Positions 43,810-52,937 are shown, counted from the stretch's first letter. The stretch: 64,000 nt of DNA from an uncultured Pelagibacteraceae bacterium (GCA_902523185.1 CABYYJ010000001.1:80175-144174), one strand, 5' to 3'. The notes: a model not told the origin generated them from the letters alone. Program-made: numbers and translations.

Positions 43810-43839
43810 ATTATATTAAAAAATTGAAGAAACTGTCAA
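43810..43839 (-). promoter_or_regulatory. Consensus sigma70 promoter giving a leaderless pilin mRNA
   Basis: On the minus strand TTGACA (43839-43834) and TATAAT (43815-43810) are both perfect, with an 18-nt spacer. The first pilin ATG begins at 43803, seven bases after the -10 box, where transcription should start. The upstream gene pilC ends at 43868, so this promoter separates pilin expression from the assembly-machine operon. Confidence 0.7.
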
Positions 43840-43867
43840 CTCTTTAATACTCATTAGTTTTTAATAA

Positions 43868-45100
43868 TTATTGACCCATTATTGCGCCTACATTGAATAT
43901 TGGAGAGTATAGGGCAAGCATTAATCCACCAATTAAAAGGCCCATAAAAGCGATCATAATGGGCTCGATTAAACTAGATAAATTACTTACAGCAGTATCA
44001 AACTCCTCTTCATAATATTTTGCAACTGAAGCAAACATTGAGTCCAAACTACCTGTTTGCTCACCAACTGAAATTAATTGGCTAAAAGTTGGAGGGAAAA
44101 TCTTTTCTTTTGCGAATAAAGCAGTAAGAGTTTCTCCAGAGAAAACTCCTTTTTTTATATTTTCCAATGATTCAGTCACTACAGTGTTAGTGCTCACAGA
44201 TTTTGCAATATCTAAACTCTCAAGTATATCAACGCCAGCCTGATTTAAGTTTCCCATAACTAATGAAATTCTAGCTAATAAAGATTTTTTTATCAGATCA
44301 CCAAATAAAGGGATTTTAAAAATAAAATTGTGCCAAGCTTTTCTAAATCCATAATTTTTTTTTACAGCGATATTAAAACCAATTACAAAAGCTATAAAAA
44401 ATATTAAACTTAAAAATCCACCTGAGCCACTCAAAAAAGCACTTGCACTCATAATTACTGCTGTTGCACCTGGTATCTCTACACCCATCCCTTCATACAT
44501 TTCTGTAAAAATGGGAACTACTTTAATTAACATAAAAATTGTAACTGTTACTGCAACAGTTAAAAGAACTCCTGGATAAAACAAAGCACTCTTAATTTGG
44601 GATTTAATCTTTTCTCTTTTTTCAAGAGACATTACAATTCTCTCTAAGAATACATCAAGTTTTCCACTTGCTTCACCCGCTTTGATTAAGTTTACAGTAA
44701 CTGTATCAAAAGTTTTTGGGTGATTTTCAAAACATTTAGATAAAGCATTACCAGCTTCTAAGTCCTTTTTAATTTTTTCAATTATTGCTTTCATGTTAGG
44801 TGAAGAGGTTTGATCAATGAGCAAATTTAATGCGTTTAAAACAGGCAAACCAGAACGTAACATTGTTGAAAATTGTTTAGCAAATATTAATATATCTCTA
44901 GCCTTGACCCCTTTGCCAAAACTGAAGCCAGCTGATTTTTTCTTTTCCTTTTCTACTTTCTTCTTTTTTGCTTCGATGAGCTTAGTTATAATAACTTTTT
45001 GCTCTTTTAATTTGTATGCGGCCTCAGAATTGTTTAAGGCCTCTATTTCACCCTCAACATATTTTCCTTGTGAAATTCCTTTATATTGAAAATTGAGCAT
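43868..45100 (-). CDS. pilC: Type IV pilus inner-membrane platform protein
   Basis: GspF/PilC family, 410 residues, two repeats each with the pattern of a cytoplasmic helical domain and membrane helices: FAKQFSTMLRSGLPVLNALNLL in the first and ISLVMGNLNQAGVDILESLDI in the second. Four hydrophobic segments include LFYPGVLLTVAVTVTIFML and IEPIMIAFMGLLIGGLMLAL. PilC couples the PilB/PilT motors to pilin extraction. It starts 1 bp after the pilB stop and ends 64 bp before the pilin genes. Confidence 0.95.
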   Translation of the reverse strand: MLNFQYKGISQGKYVEGEIEALNNSEAAYKLKEQKVIITKLIEAKKKKVEKEKKKSAGFSFGKGVKARDILIFAKQFSTMLRSGLPVLNALNLLIDQTSSPNMKAIIEKIKKDLEAGNALSKCFENHPKTFDTVTVNLIKAGEASGKLDVFLERIVMSLEKREKIKSQIKSALFYPGVLLTVAVTVTIFMLIKVVPIFTEMYEGMGVEIPGATAVIMSASAFLSGSGGFLSLIFFIAFVIGFNIAVKKNYGFRKAWHNFIFKIPLFGDLIKKSLLARISLVMGNLNQAGVDILESLDIAKSVSTNTVVTESLENIKKGVFSGETLTALFAKEKIFPPTFSQLISVGEQTGSLDSMFASVAKYYEEEFDTAVSNLSSLIEPIMIAFMGLLIGGLMLALYSPIFNVGAIMGQ

Positions 45101-45101
45101 A

Positions 45102-46820
45102 CTATTCCAAGCTTAGTACTCTTTGATATTCGCTAAAAGATAAATCTCCAGTCAAAATTAATTCTCTACCCATGTCCTGCATAGTTCTAAAGTTGTCCTT
45201 CTTAGCTACTTCTTTTAATTCTAGTGTAGTTGCTTTTCTAAGTATGGCGTCTTTAATATTTTTTGAAACTTTTAAAATCTCATAGATACCCATTCTGCCT
45301 TTATAACCATTTCCAGCTCCAGAGTCTCCGCTCGCACAAGCTTTGCATCCTTTACCATAAACTGGTCTTACTCTTGAGGCCTCTTCAACAGTAAACCCTA
45401 TTTGAGAAAGTACTTTTGGATTTAATCTTTCATCAGGAACTCTGCATTCTTGGCAAGTTTTTCTAGCAAGTCTTTGAGCCATAACTAGTGTGCAGGCGGC
45501 AGAAATTAAATAATCCGGAGTTCCCATATTCTGTAATCTTGTTATTGTGCTTGGAGCATCATTAGTGTGAAGCGTACTAAAAACTAAGTGACCTGTTAGT
45601 GCTGCCTTAAGAGCAATATCAACCGTAGCTTTATCTCTTATCTCTCCAACCAAAATAACTTCAGGGTCTTGACGTAAAAATGATCTCAGCGCTGTTTCAA
45701 AAGAATACCCAATATCATCTCTTACCTGTACTTGGCCAACACCTTCAAGTTCATATTCCACTGGATCTTCTGCAGTAAGAATATTCATTGAGGGTTTGTT
45801 AATTGTTTTTAAAATACTGTAAAGTGTAGTAGTTTTTCCACTTCCGGTTGGTCCGGTAACAAGCACCATTCCTTGAGGAGAATGGATAGCCTCGTTTAAA
45901 ACTTTTAAATCTTGATCTGCAAATCCCAGTTTGTCTAAAGATTTGTCACCTGCTTCTTTATTTAAAAGACGCATTACAATTCTCTCATTATTTTTAGTTG
46001 GCATTATTGATATACGAAGATCCATTTCTTTATCTCCGTATTTAAAAGTGGAACCTCCATCTTGAGGAATTCTTCTCTCAGCAATATCTAATTTGCTAAG
46101 AATTTTTATTCTAGTAACTACTGAGTTGTAATTTAAAGGATCTTTATTTAAAAAACCACTAAACTGTTCCATAACTCTTAAAACACCATCAATTCTAAAT
46201 CTTACATGCGCACTATCTTTAAAAGGTTCTATATGAATATCACTAGTTTCTAATCTAATGGCTTCATTTAGAATTTTATCAACAAAAGCTATTACTTCAG
46301 ACTCAACTTCTAGAGGGACATTAGCTTGTTTCTTTTTAACTTGTTCTATTTTTTGATTTTTAGCTTTGACAGGTGCGCCTTGCTCAAGTCTTGCTATAAA
46401 ATCTGAAATTTGTTTTATAGATGCAGCATAAAGTTCTGGCTCTAATTTTGTTAAACTTTCGATATTTTTAATCAAACCAAACTTTGATGCATCAGCTATA
46501 GCAACTTTAATTATTTTAGATTCAACTGCAAAAGGTATAATCAAATTTTCTTTTAAGAATCTTATTTCAGTAAATTTTTTTAAATTATTGTCTACTTTGA
46601 CATCATCAAGTTTGATTAATGGAATTGAAAAACTTTCCGATAAAAGTTCAGCTACTTTTGTATCATTTGTGATATTCAATTCAAAAGCAGTTTCGATTTG
46701 AGACTTTCCCGACTCTTTGCTCAAACTTTCAATTTGTTTTATTTGCTGACCATTAAGAGCATTATGCTCTCTAAGCATATTAAGAATACTTTGTTCACTT
46801 GTAGTATCTAATCTAATCAT
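45102..46820 (-). CDS. pilB: Type IV pilus assembly ATPase
   Basis: Hexameric extension motor of 572 residues. An N-terminal GspE-N/MshEN-like domain (about 1-160) precedes the ATPase: Walker A GPTGSGKTTTLYS, Asp box LTAEDPVEYELEG, Walker B EVILVGEIRDKATVDIA and His box GHLVFSTLHTND. The zinc tetracysteine motif is present (CQEC ... CKAC). Located between secretin and pilC genes with 1-2 bp gaps. PilB rather than a type II secretion GspE because pilT, pilMNO and pilY1 are linked. Confidence 0.95.
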   Translation of the reverse strand: MIRLDTTSEQSILNMLREHNALNGQQIKQIESLSKESGKSQIETAFELNITNDTKVAELLSESFSIPLIKLDDVKVDNNLKKFTEIRFLKENLIIPFAVESKIIKVAIADASKFGLIKNIESLTKLEPELYAASIKQISDFIARLEQGAPVKAKNQKIEQVKKKQANVPLEVESEVIAFVDKILNEAIRLETSDIHIEPFKDSAHVRFRIDGVLRVMEQFSGFLNKDPLNYNSVVTRIKILSKLDIAERRIPQDGGSTFKYGDKEMDLRISIMPTKNNERIVMRLLNKEAGDKSLDKLGFADQDLKVLNEAIHSPQGMVLVTGPTGSGKTTTLYSILKTINKPSMNILTAEDPVEYELEGVGQVQVRDDIGYSFETALRSFLRQDPEVILVGEIRDKATVDIALKAALTGHLVFSTLHTNDAPSTITRLQNMGTPDYLISAACTLVMAQRLARKTCQECRVPDERLNPKVLSQIGFTVEEASRVRPVYGKGCKACASGDSGAGNGYKGRMGIYEILKVSKNIKDAILRKATTLELKEVAKKDNFRTMQDMGRELILTGDLSFSEYQRVLSLE

Positions 46821-46822
46821 GT

Positions 46823-48376
46823 TTAATTTATAACACGTGGAGCTAGGAATATTAACATTTCTTCTAACTTATTTTGGCTGTTTCTTCCTTTAAACAAGTT
46901 TCCAACTACTGGAACGTTTCCTAATCCTGGTGTTTTTGAATTTGTGCTTGTATCAGTATTAACCTTAATACCTCCAATAACTACTATATCACCGTCACTT
47001 ACTAATAGCTTTGTATCTATTTCTCTCTTAGTGATCCCTGGCTCGTCAGATCCTGGTACTTCGACCGGAGTGTCATTATTAACTAAAATATCTAGTAGAA
47101 CATTTCCATCACCTATTATGCTTGGAGTTGCTGTTAAAGATAAAGCAGCATCTTTAAATTCTGTAGATGTCGTACCATCAGCTGTAACAGTATAAGCTAT
47201 TTGTGTTCCCTGAGTTATCTTAGCTTCTTGGTTGTTAAGTGTAAAAACACTTGGACTTGAAATAATTTTAGTTTTTCCAAGAGATTGTAAAGCTTCAATT
47301 TCAAGTTTTAGAGCAGCGGTACCTAATGTTTTAATAATTCCTATACCACTAGTTGCTGCAGTAATAGAATTATTTGTAACAGTACCAGCAGCGGATCCTA
47401 ATGAAATTCCTGAGCCAACTGTAGCTGCTCCACCGATGGTACCTGAAATAATTTCTGATCCTTTTTCTCCAGAAACTCCTTTTTCAGTCATTGCTCCAAT
47501 TCTTGTACCTAAAGCTTTTTGGAAATCTGAAGTAGCAGTCACAATAAACGCCTCAATCAAGACTTGTTGTGTTTTAATATCAATTTCTTTTAAAACTGCG
47601 TCAATGACATCTAAGTCAGGTTTTCGTCCTCTAACAATTATAGATCTTGTCATGCTCTCCTCTGTGATTTGTATTGTGCTAAGGGTACTTGTACCTTCAG
47701 GACCTTGTGATTTAAAAAGATTTTCTAAAGTTGTTTTAGCCTCTGATGGACTAATGTAATATAATCTAAATATATCAGCTAAAATTGGTTCAACAGTATC
47801 TTCTAATTGAATTTTCTTTTTAAGTACTTCAGCTCTTGCAGACTTTAAAGTTTCTTGAGCAGTTAGCTTTTCAGGAGTATGTACACGAATGATACCTCTT
47901 GCTACATCAATATCAGCTCCTAAAGTTTTCATATCTAATAGAGTTTGAAAAGCAACATCCCAACCAACATCCTGAAGTTTAGCGGTAACTGTACCGCTTA
48001 CTTCCTCGCCTACTATAATATTAATACCACCTATATCAGCAAGAGAGTCCATTGCATCTCTAAAATCAACGCCATTAAAATTAAAGCTTACAGTTTGTTT
48101 TAAATTTTCATATTCATTAGAGATTGTTACATAGTTTCTTACTTGCTCAGTCGTAATTGTTTTTCTTTTATTAGCTGTGGGATCAAACTCAGTTTCATAA
48201 GGTTTTGGACCATATTTTACTTTCTCTTGCATTTCTTTTGTTCCATCAACAATTACTTTTGATGGGTCTATTAAAGGTTCCTCTCCGTGCACTGATTTTT
48301 TTTTTGTTGAAGCGCAGTTAGAAGTTAATGCCAAAATTATAAATAATGATATTATTTTTACTAATTTTAATGTCAT
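46823..48376 (-). CDS. pilQ: Lipoprotein secretin (outer-membrane pilus channel)
   Basis: 517 residues. The signal peptide ends in a lipobox (LALTSNC), which is unusual for PilQ and more like MshL. The periplasmic part contains an STN-type domain (FNGVDFRDAMDSLADIGGINI) and an N0/N1 KH-like domain (ADIFRLYYISPSEAKTTLENLF); the C-terminal secretin domain has VLIEAFIVTATSDFQKALG, and ends KLEEMLIFLAPRVI. No AMIN peptidoglycan-binding domains are seen. The lipid anchor may replace a separate pilotin (PilF), which is not in this window. The start overlaps the pilP stop by 4 bp. MshL is an equally good name. Confidence 0.9.
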   Translation of the reverse strand: MTLKLVKIISLFIILALTSNCASTKKKSVHGEEPLIDPSKVIVDGTKEMQEKVKYGPKPYETEFDPTANKRKTITTEQVRNYVTISNEYENLKQTVSFNFNGVDFRDAMDSLADIGGINIIVGEEVSGTVTAKLQDVGWDVAFQTLLDMKTLGADIDVARGIIRVHTPEKLTAQETLKSARAEVLKKKIQLEDTVEPILADIFRLYYISPSEAKTTLENLFKSQGPEGTSTLSTIQITEESMTRSIIVRGRKPDLDVIDAVLKEIDIKTQQVLIEAFIVTATSDFQKALGTRIGAMTEKGVSGEKGSEIISGTIGGAATVGSGISLGSAAGTVTNNSITAATSGIGIIKTLGTAALKLEIEALQSLGKTKIISSPSVFTLNNQEAKITQGTQIAYTVTADGTTSTEFKDAALSLTATPSIIGDGNVLLDILVNNDTPVEVPGSDEPGITKREIDTKLLVSDGDIVVIGGIKVNTDTSTNSKTPGLGNVPVVGNLFKGRNSQNKLEEMLIFLAPRVIN

Positions 48377-48789
48377 CCTTCAGCCTTTACTAGGTTATTT
48401 TTTAAATCAAGCGAGTATTCTACTTCGTTCATCTTAATAAAGATACGATCTGGAAATATATCTAAAATCATAAAATCATTTGATATTATTGTATCTTCCT
48501 CATATCTTACTGTTCTTCCATCTGGAAAACTAAAAATTGCGAATCTTTTACTTTCTCCTATTACCACGCCGTTTAATTTCATATTCTTGAGAGATACCGA
48601 ATTGGATTGAGATACCCCGTCTCGGCCTAAACCGTCTCCACTAGAACCACCAGCTGATCCACCACCAAGAAACGGATTTATTGCAGGAAGCTCTTCATCA
48701 ATAAGATCTTTTTTATCTTCAGCAATGATTGGATTTGTGAAAAGCAATAATGAAAATATAACAAATAAAATTTTTTTACTTATATTCAT
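48373..48789 (-). CDS. pilP: PilP/GspC-like alignment protein
   Basis: 138 residues with a signal peptide (ILFVIFSLLLFTNPIIA), a glycine/serine-rich linker (about 42-62) and a C-terminal beta-rich homology domain: LKNMKLNGVVIGESKRFAIFSF and RTVRYEEDTIISNDFMILDI. This is the PilP-type HR domain that contacts the secretin from the inner-membrane side. Unlike most PilP it lacks a lipobox. Position between pilO and the secretin supports the call more than the sequence alone; MshK is the equivalent in MSHA systems. Confidence 0.8.
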   Translation of the reverse strand: MNISKKILFVIFSLLLFTNPIIAEDKKDLIDEELPAINPFLGGGSAGGSSGDGLGRDGVSQSNSVSLKNMKLNGVVIGESKRFAIFSFPDGRTVRYEEDTIISNDFMILDIFPDRIFIKMNEVEYSLDLKNNLVKAEG

Positions 48790-49414
48790 CTGGTAATCCT
48801 ACAATTGATAATGTTCCTACTGATTTAATTCCAGCACCCTCAACAACTGTTATCTGCTCCCTATCAAAATTGATAACTTTATTTGATTTTGCTAGTGCTC
48901 TTCTGAATTTTAAATATCCGAGATAATTTCCAGTAATTTCGTACGATACTGGTATTTTAAAATAAGCTACTTTTTTTGCATTTTTTCCTGGAGAAACTGG
49001 GACTGGGTTCTCTTTATTAAGGTTTATAATATTTAAACTATTGATCGAAGCAAAGTCACTTATATTTTGGTAAAGACCTTCAACTTCTTTTTGACTATGA
49101 AATAATTTACTTTTCTTATCATATTCAGGTTGGAGTTTTTCTATAGTAGCTTTTAATCCTATAATTTCTTGTTTAAAACCAGCAGTTTGTTGTTCGTTTT
49201 GCAACATGATATTAATTCTTTGTTTTTGAGCTTCAACCTTTGGATTAATAAAAGCGTAGTAAATAATAAAAAAAAACATTATTGAACCGAAATAAATTCC
49301 AAATTTAGTAAGGAACTTTTTATCTTTTAAAAGTTCGTTATTTTTTAATTTTTCAACTAAATCTTTAACATCGATATTTTTTAGATCTATATTTTTTAAT
49401 TCACTTAAGTTCAT
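48776..49414 (-). CDS. pilO: PilO-like alignment subcomplex protein
   Basis: 212 residues: a cytoplasmic N-terminus, one membrane helix (FGIYFGSIMFFFIIYYAFIN), a periplasmic coiled coil (about 70-115, with IGLKATIEKLQPEYDKKSKL) and a ferredoxin-like C-terminal domain containing KIPVSYEITGNYLGYLKFRRAL, the usual PilO signature. PilO pairs with PilN to align motor, platform and secretin. It overlaps both neighbours (14 bp with pilP, 4 bp with pilMN). Confidence 0.87.
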   Translation of the reverse strand: MNLSELKNIDLKNIDVKDLVEKLKNNELLKDKKFLTKFGIYFGSIMFFFIIYYAFINPKVEAQKQRINIMLQNEQQTAGFKQEIIGLKATIEKLQPEYDKKSKLFHSQKEVEGLYQNISDFASINSLNIINLNKENPVPVSPGKNAKKVAYFKIPVSYEITGNYLGYLKFRRALAKSNKVINFDREQITVVEGAGIKSVGTLSIVGLPDEYK

Positions 49415-51525
49415 ATTTTTAATTTACATAAAATCGTAAATCCTTTTTTATTATTTGCCGATTGTAAATCATTTTTACCTTTAGGTACATTCATCGCTTT
49501 TAAAGAGGCTTGATCGATTAAATCTTTACCATTTAAATTTGCTATAAAATTGATGATATCTTGATCAGAGAAGGCTAAGCCGGTAATGATTACCTGATTG
49601 TTCCCATTATAATTAAGATCTGTAAATTGAACTCTTTGAGGAACGCTTCTTGTAATCTGCGCTAATGCTCTGTATGAAACGGTTTGATTAGAGTTTACCA
49701 TGCCACCTAGCTTAAGAGCCTTTTGCATATCACTTACTGTCTTCGATAATTTTTTATGTTCAGCACTAACAAGATTAAATTCTTGTAGAATATTATTTTC
49801 ATTAGCAAGTTTACCTTTATTGGAGCTAATTTGAAAAAAAGAAAATCCAATTAAGAATAAGTATAAAGCGGCTATTCCACCTACTAACCCTTTCATTGCA
49901 AAGCCTGAAAGGAATTTTAATTTGCTTTGTCGTTTCAGTGCCTCTCGATTAGGTAAAAGGTTTATATTCTTAACTGCAGTAACAAATTTGTAATATCCGA
50001 ACACATCTAATTTTCTATAAGCTAAACCAAGAACTGAGGTGTAGATGGATCTGTTTCTTAAATTAGTTTTTTCTTGATTGTAAGCTGGTATTTGTAATTC
50101 ATTTAAGGGATCAAAAACTTGAAGGCCAGTATTTAATAAGTTTTTTTTAAATAAAGGAATTAGTTCCTCGATATTTCCTAGAGAGCTTACAATCTTTATA
50201 TTATTAACTTTTGATGAGTATTTACTTTCATAATCACTTAACGCTTGCTTAAGCTGCATGCAATATCTCCTCACAACACTTTCAGTGTCTGTATTTTGAA
50301 TATTTCCGTCGAACTGGCCTAGAAGATCCTTCTCGTTTGGTCTTAAAAATATATCTGTAATGATTGGAATATTATCATGAACGATAATTAAATAATTATC
50401 CTCAGATCCTATTTCTAAAAGGGCATTGTTAGCTTTATTTTCAATTTTAAATGAATTATCAAAAGCATTTTTTAAAGTGAAGCATTTTACGTCCAATATA
50501 ACTGGATTTAAACCAGCCTTTTTTACAATTGAAGAATAAGCATTTACATCACTTAGTTTTGAAGCTACGAAAAGTATTTCCATAGTGTTTGTTTTGTTAT
50601 TTCTGCTAATTACTTGATGGAATATAGAATATTCGTTTAAGTCATCTGTGAGTTGTACTAAATTTTCCCAAAGAGAATCTGTTTCTATAGCTTTTTGAAG
50701 TTCATCGTCAGACATTAAAGGGCTAGTTACTACTCTTATAATTGCGCTTGTCACTGGTATTGAAATAGCAACATTAGTCGTTGAAACTTTTGCGTTTGCC
50801 ATCCCTAATTTCAATTCTTCAGACACATAGTCTTTAGAGTTAATTACGCCATCTGCAGTTTTGTTTTTATCAAGTAATCGCAAAGAAATTTTTTCTAATA
50901 TCCAATCATTCTCTTTTTTGCTTAGCTGAGCAATCTTTATAGAGTCCTCTCCTATATCTATTCCAGCTATTTCCTCTCCTGCCACATTCGCTTTACTAAT
51001 TTTTTCTGAAAATAATTTTTTAAATTTTGATAAATTGTTTTTATCTTTTTTATTATTCTTATTTTCTGAATTATCTTTTTTAAAAGATAATTTTTCTTTT
51101 AAAGATGATAAATTTTTTAATGAAGATAAATCAAAATTGAATAATTTTTTCTTCTTTTCTTCTGGAATTTTAGAACTAGTGGTGTTTCGTAATTGATTTT
51201 CTTTTGTTATTTCTTGTTTTATATTTGAAACTTGATCGTCGTTAGTGTTTGAAGTTTCAACAGCTTGTTCTAAATTAATATTATTATTTAAATCTTTTTC
51301 AGAATTTTCGTTGACATCTAATTTTCCTGAAATTAAATCGTCATACCATTGTTCTAAAATTTTTTTTGCTTCTTCTAAGTCAGTTGTTCCTGAGGATACA
51401 ACTTTCTGTTTACCTTTATAGAAGGTTCTACCTACCCAATTTTCTGATTTCAACTTTCCCTTGTATTTATCTTGCCTTACGTAGATGTGCAATCTTCCAT
51501 CTTTAGTTGAAATAATGTTACTCAT
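49411..51525 (-). CDS. pilM-pilN: PilM-PilN fusion with an N-terminal integrase-arm-like domain
   Basis: I use the ATG at 51525 (704 residues); a GTG at 51537 would add four. Residues 1 to about 68 have three strands and one helix: GRLHIYVRQDK, NWVGRTFYKGK, QKVVSSGTTD, LEEAKKILEQWYDDLISGK. This is the pattern of the arm-DNA-binding domain at the N-terminus of tyrosine recombinases. A polar linker of about 110 residues follows. Residues about 185-515 are PilM, an actin-like ATPase (AGIDIGEDSIKIAQL, VAISIPVTSAIIRVV, ALLEIGSEDNYLIIV). From about 520 the PilN part begins with INLLPNREALKRQSK, one membrane helix (VGGIAALYLFLIGFSFFQ) and a periplasmic domain with VQFTDLNYNGNNQVIITGLA. PilM normally binds the PilN tail, so the fusion is logical; the extra domain is not. 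The start faces a repeat-rich promoter region. Confidence 0.88.
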   Translation of the reverse strand: MSNIISTKDGRLHIYVRQDKYKGKLKSENWVGRTFYKGKQKVVSSGTTDLEEAKKILEQWYDDLISGKLDVNENSEKDLNNNINLEQAVETSNTNDDQVSNIKQEITKENQLRNTTSSKIPEEKKKKLFNFDLSSLKNLSSLKEKLSFKKDNSENKNNKKDKNNLSKFKKLFSEKISKANVAGEEIAGIDIGEDSIKIAQLSKKENDWILEKISLRLLDKNKTADGVINSKDYVSEELKLGMANAKVSTTNVAISIPVTSAIIRVVTSPLMSDDELQKAIETDSLWENLVQLTDDLNEYSIFHQVISRNNKTNTMEILFVASKLSDVNAYSSIVKKAGLNPVILDVKCFTLKNAFDNSFKIENKANNALLEIGSEDNYLIIVHDNIPIITDIFLRPNEKDLLGQFDGNIQNTDTESVVRRYCMQLKQALSDYESKYSSKVNNIKIVSSLGNIEELIPLFKKNLLNTGLQVFDPLNELQIPAYNQEKTNLRNRSIYTSVLGLAYRKLDVFGYYKFVTAVKNINLLPNREALKRQSKLKFLSGFAMKGLVGGIAALYLFLIGFSFFQISSNKGKLANENNILQEFNLVSAEHKKLSKTVSDMQKALKLGGMVNSNQTVSYRALAQITRSVPQRVQFTDLNYNGNNQVIITGLAFSDQDIINFIANLNGKDLIDQASLKAMNVPKGKNDLQSANNKKGFTILCKLKI

Positions 51526-51547
51526 AAAACGAATCACTCATAAAATT

Positions 51548-51869
51548 TTGTGTTATAATACAATTCTAACACAAATTTGTCAATTATTTTGTGTTATAAG
51601 TATAGTACTAATAGAATTGTTATATTATAAGCGTTTATTTTGTGTTACAAATCATGATTTATACTATAAAATTGTGTTAGAATATAAAATAATTGTGTTA
51701 GAAGATAAAATTCTTGTGTTAGAATATAATTTATTCTAAATTATACCTGGGAAAAATTTAAAATACTCAAAAAACAAGTAAAATCAACATTTTTTTAATA
51801 TTGAAAAACCAAGATAAATAGTTTATAAATTTTGTGTTAGAATATTTAAAATTAATTATTCTAACACAA
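51548..51869. repeat. Array of nine 12-bp repeats between the two pilus operons
   Basis: The 401-bp gap 51526-51926 has no gene but holds repeats of TTGTGTTAGAAT. Plus orientation: 51548, 51589, 51640, 51672, 51693, 51714 and 51832 (start positions); minus orientation: 51563-51574 and 51858-51869. All nine keep TTGTGTTA; five match the 12-mer perfectly and the others differ at one or two of the last four bases. Copies at 51672, 51693 and 51714 are exactly 21 bp apart, two helix turns, within longer near-identical 21-bp units. The copies at 51832 and 51858 form a 13-bp inverted pair followed by six T (51870-51875), just before pilT. The first two copies overlap TATAAT/TATTAT hexamers near the pilMN start. 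It looks like an operator array. Confidence 0.88.
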
Positions 51870-51926
51870 TTTTTTGGTAGGTTATTTAGCTATCATAAAA
51901 AAGTTAGGAAAATCAAGGTTTTTTAA

Positions 51927-52937
51927 ATGATCGGTAAAATAGTAAATGTTGTAAAAGACAACCCAAAAGTGTCGGATTTTCACTTAAGAGCTAATTGCCC
52001 TTTCTCGTACAGATTAATGGGAGAAATAATCATTTTAGAGGGAGAAATGGTTAAAAATGAGGATATTACTAACCTTTTGGAGAAAAACTGCTCTAAATCC
52101 GATGTTGAACATTTCAAGCAAAAAAACGAGTTAGATAGTGGTTTTATGTTGGAAAATATGAGGTTTAGAGCAAATTTTTATCAGACACTACAAGGGCCTG
52201 CTGTAGTCTTACGTAAAGTAGAAACAACTATTTTGAATATGGAAAGCCTTAATTTGCCTCCTGTAATGTACAGTATTGTAGACATGCATAAAGGCTTAGT
52301 GCTGGTTACAGGTCCTACTGGCTCAGGTAAATCCACTACTCTTGCATCAATTATAAATCAAATTAATGAAACAAGACAAGCCAATATTATCACAATTGAA
52401 GATCCGGTTGAGTTTATTCATAAAGATAAAAAAAGTATTATCTCTCACAGAGAAGTTGGTAAACAGACGGAGAGTTTTTCTACAGCTTTAAAAAGTGCGT
52501 TAAGAGAAGATCCAGATGTTATTTTAGTTGGAGAGCTAAGAGATATTGAAACTATAAGCATGGCACTAACAGCTGCAGAAACAGGTCATTTAGTTTTTGG
52601 TACGTTGCACACTAGTGGTGCACCTAATACAATTAACAGAATTATAGACGTGTTCCCGTCCGAGCAACAGGCTCAAATCCAAGCTCAACTAGCAGACTCT
52701 CTTAGAATGGTAATTACACAAAAATTATTTAAAACAGCTGATGGTAAAGGAAGAGTTGGAGCTTTTGAAATAATGGTTTGTAATTCTCCAGTTAAAAATT
52801 TAATTCGTGAGAAAAAAATTCATCAAATACCAAGTGTTATGCAAACAGGAACACGTGATGGAATGATCTCTATGGAAAAATCAATTGAAAACTTAGTGCA
52901 ATCAGGCAAAATAAGTAATGTTGATGCAAAGCAATAA
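51927..52937 (+). CDS. pilT: Type IV pilus retraction ATPase
   Basis: 336 residues. Walker A VTGPTGSGKSTTLASI, Asp box IITIEDPVEFIHKDKKSI, Walker B DVILVGELRDIETI, His box HLVFGTLHTSGA, and a C-terminal NLIREKKIHQIPSVMQTG that matches the AIRNLIRE retraction motif of PilT. These separate it from PilB. The presence of a dedicated retraction motor means the pili can probably pull, as in twitching or DNA uptake. It begins the plus-strand operon that faces the repeat array and overlaps the fimT-like gene by 20 bp. Confidence 0.95.
   Translation: MIGKIVNVVKDNPKVSDFHLRANCPFSYRLMGEIIILEGEMVKNEDITNLLEKNCSKSDVEHFKQKNELDSGFMLENMRFRANFYQTLQGPAVVLRKVETTILNMESLNLPPVMYSIVDMHKGLVLVTGPTGSGKSTTLASIINQINETRQANIITIEDPVEFIHKDKKSIISHREVGKQTESFSTALKSALREDPDVILVGELRDIETISMALTAAETGHLVFGTLHTSGAPNTINRIIDVFPSEQQAQIQAQLADSLRMVITQKLFKTADGKGRVGAFEIMVCNSPVKNLIREKKIHQIPSVMQTGTRDGMISMEKSIENLVQSGKISNVDAKQ

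Noticed and set aside
46944..47759. Long plus-strand frames opposite the secretin gene
   Set aside because: They are antisense shadows of a well-supported coding region with no start signals of their own.
43868..49414. Reading the cluster as a type II secretion system
   Set aside because: GspE, GspF and GspD relatives are present, but pilT, pilM-pilN, pilO, pilP, the minor-pilin order and pilY1 fit a type IV pilus; no gspL, gspM or gspC with transmembrane layout is seen.
51485..51739. An 84-codon plus-strand frame across the repeat array
   Set aside because: It overlaps the start of pilMN and the 12-bp repeats, its peptide is low-complexity and repeats because the DNA repeats, and it has no ribosome-binding site.
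51548..51869. Possible CRISPR array
   Set aside because: The repeated unit is only 12 bp, spacing is irregular apart from three copies, orientation is mixed, and no cas gene is present.
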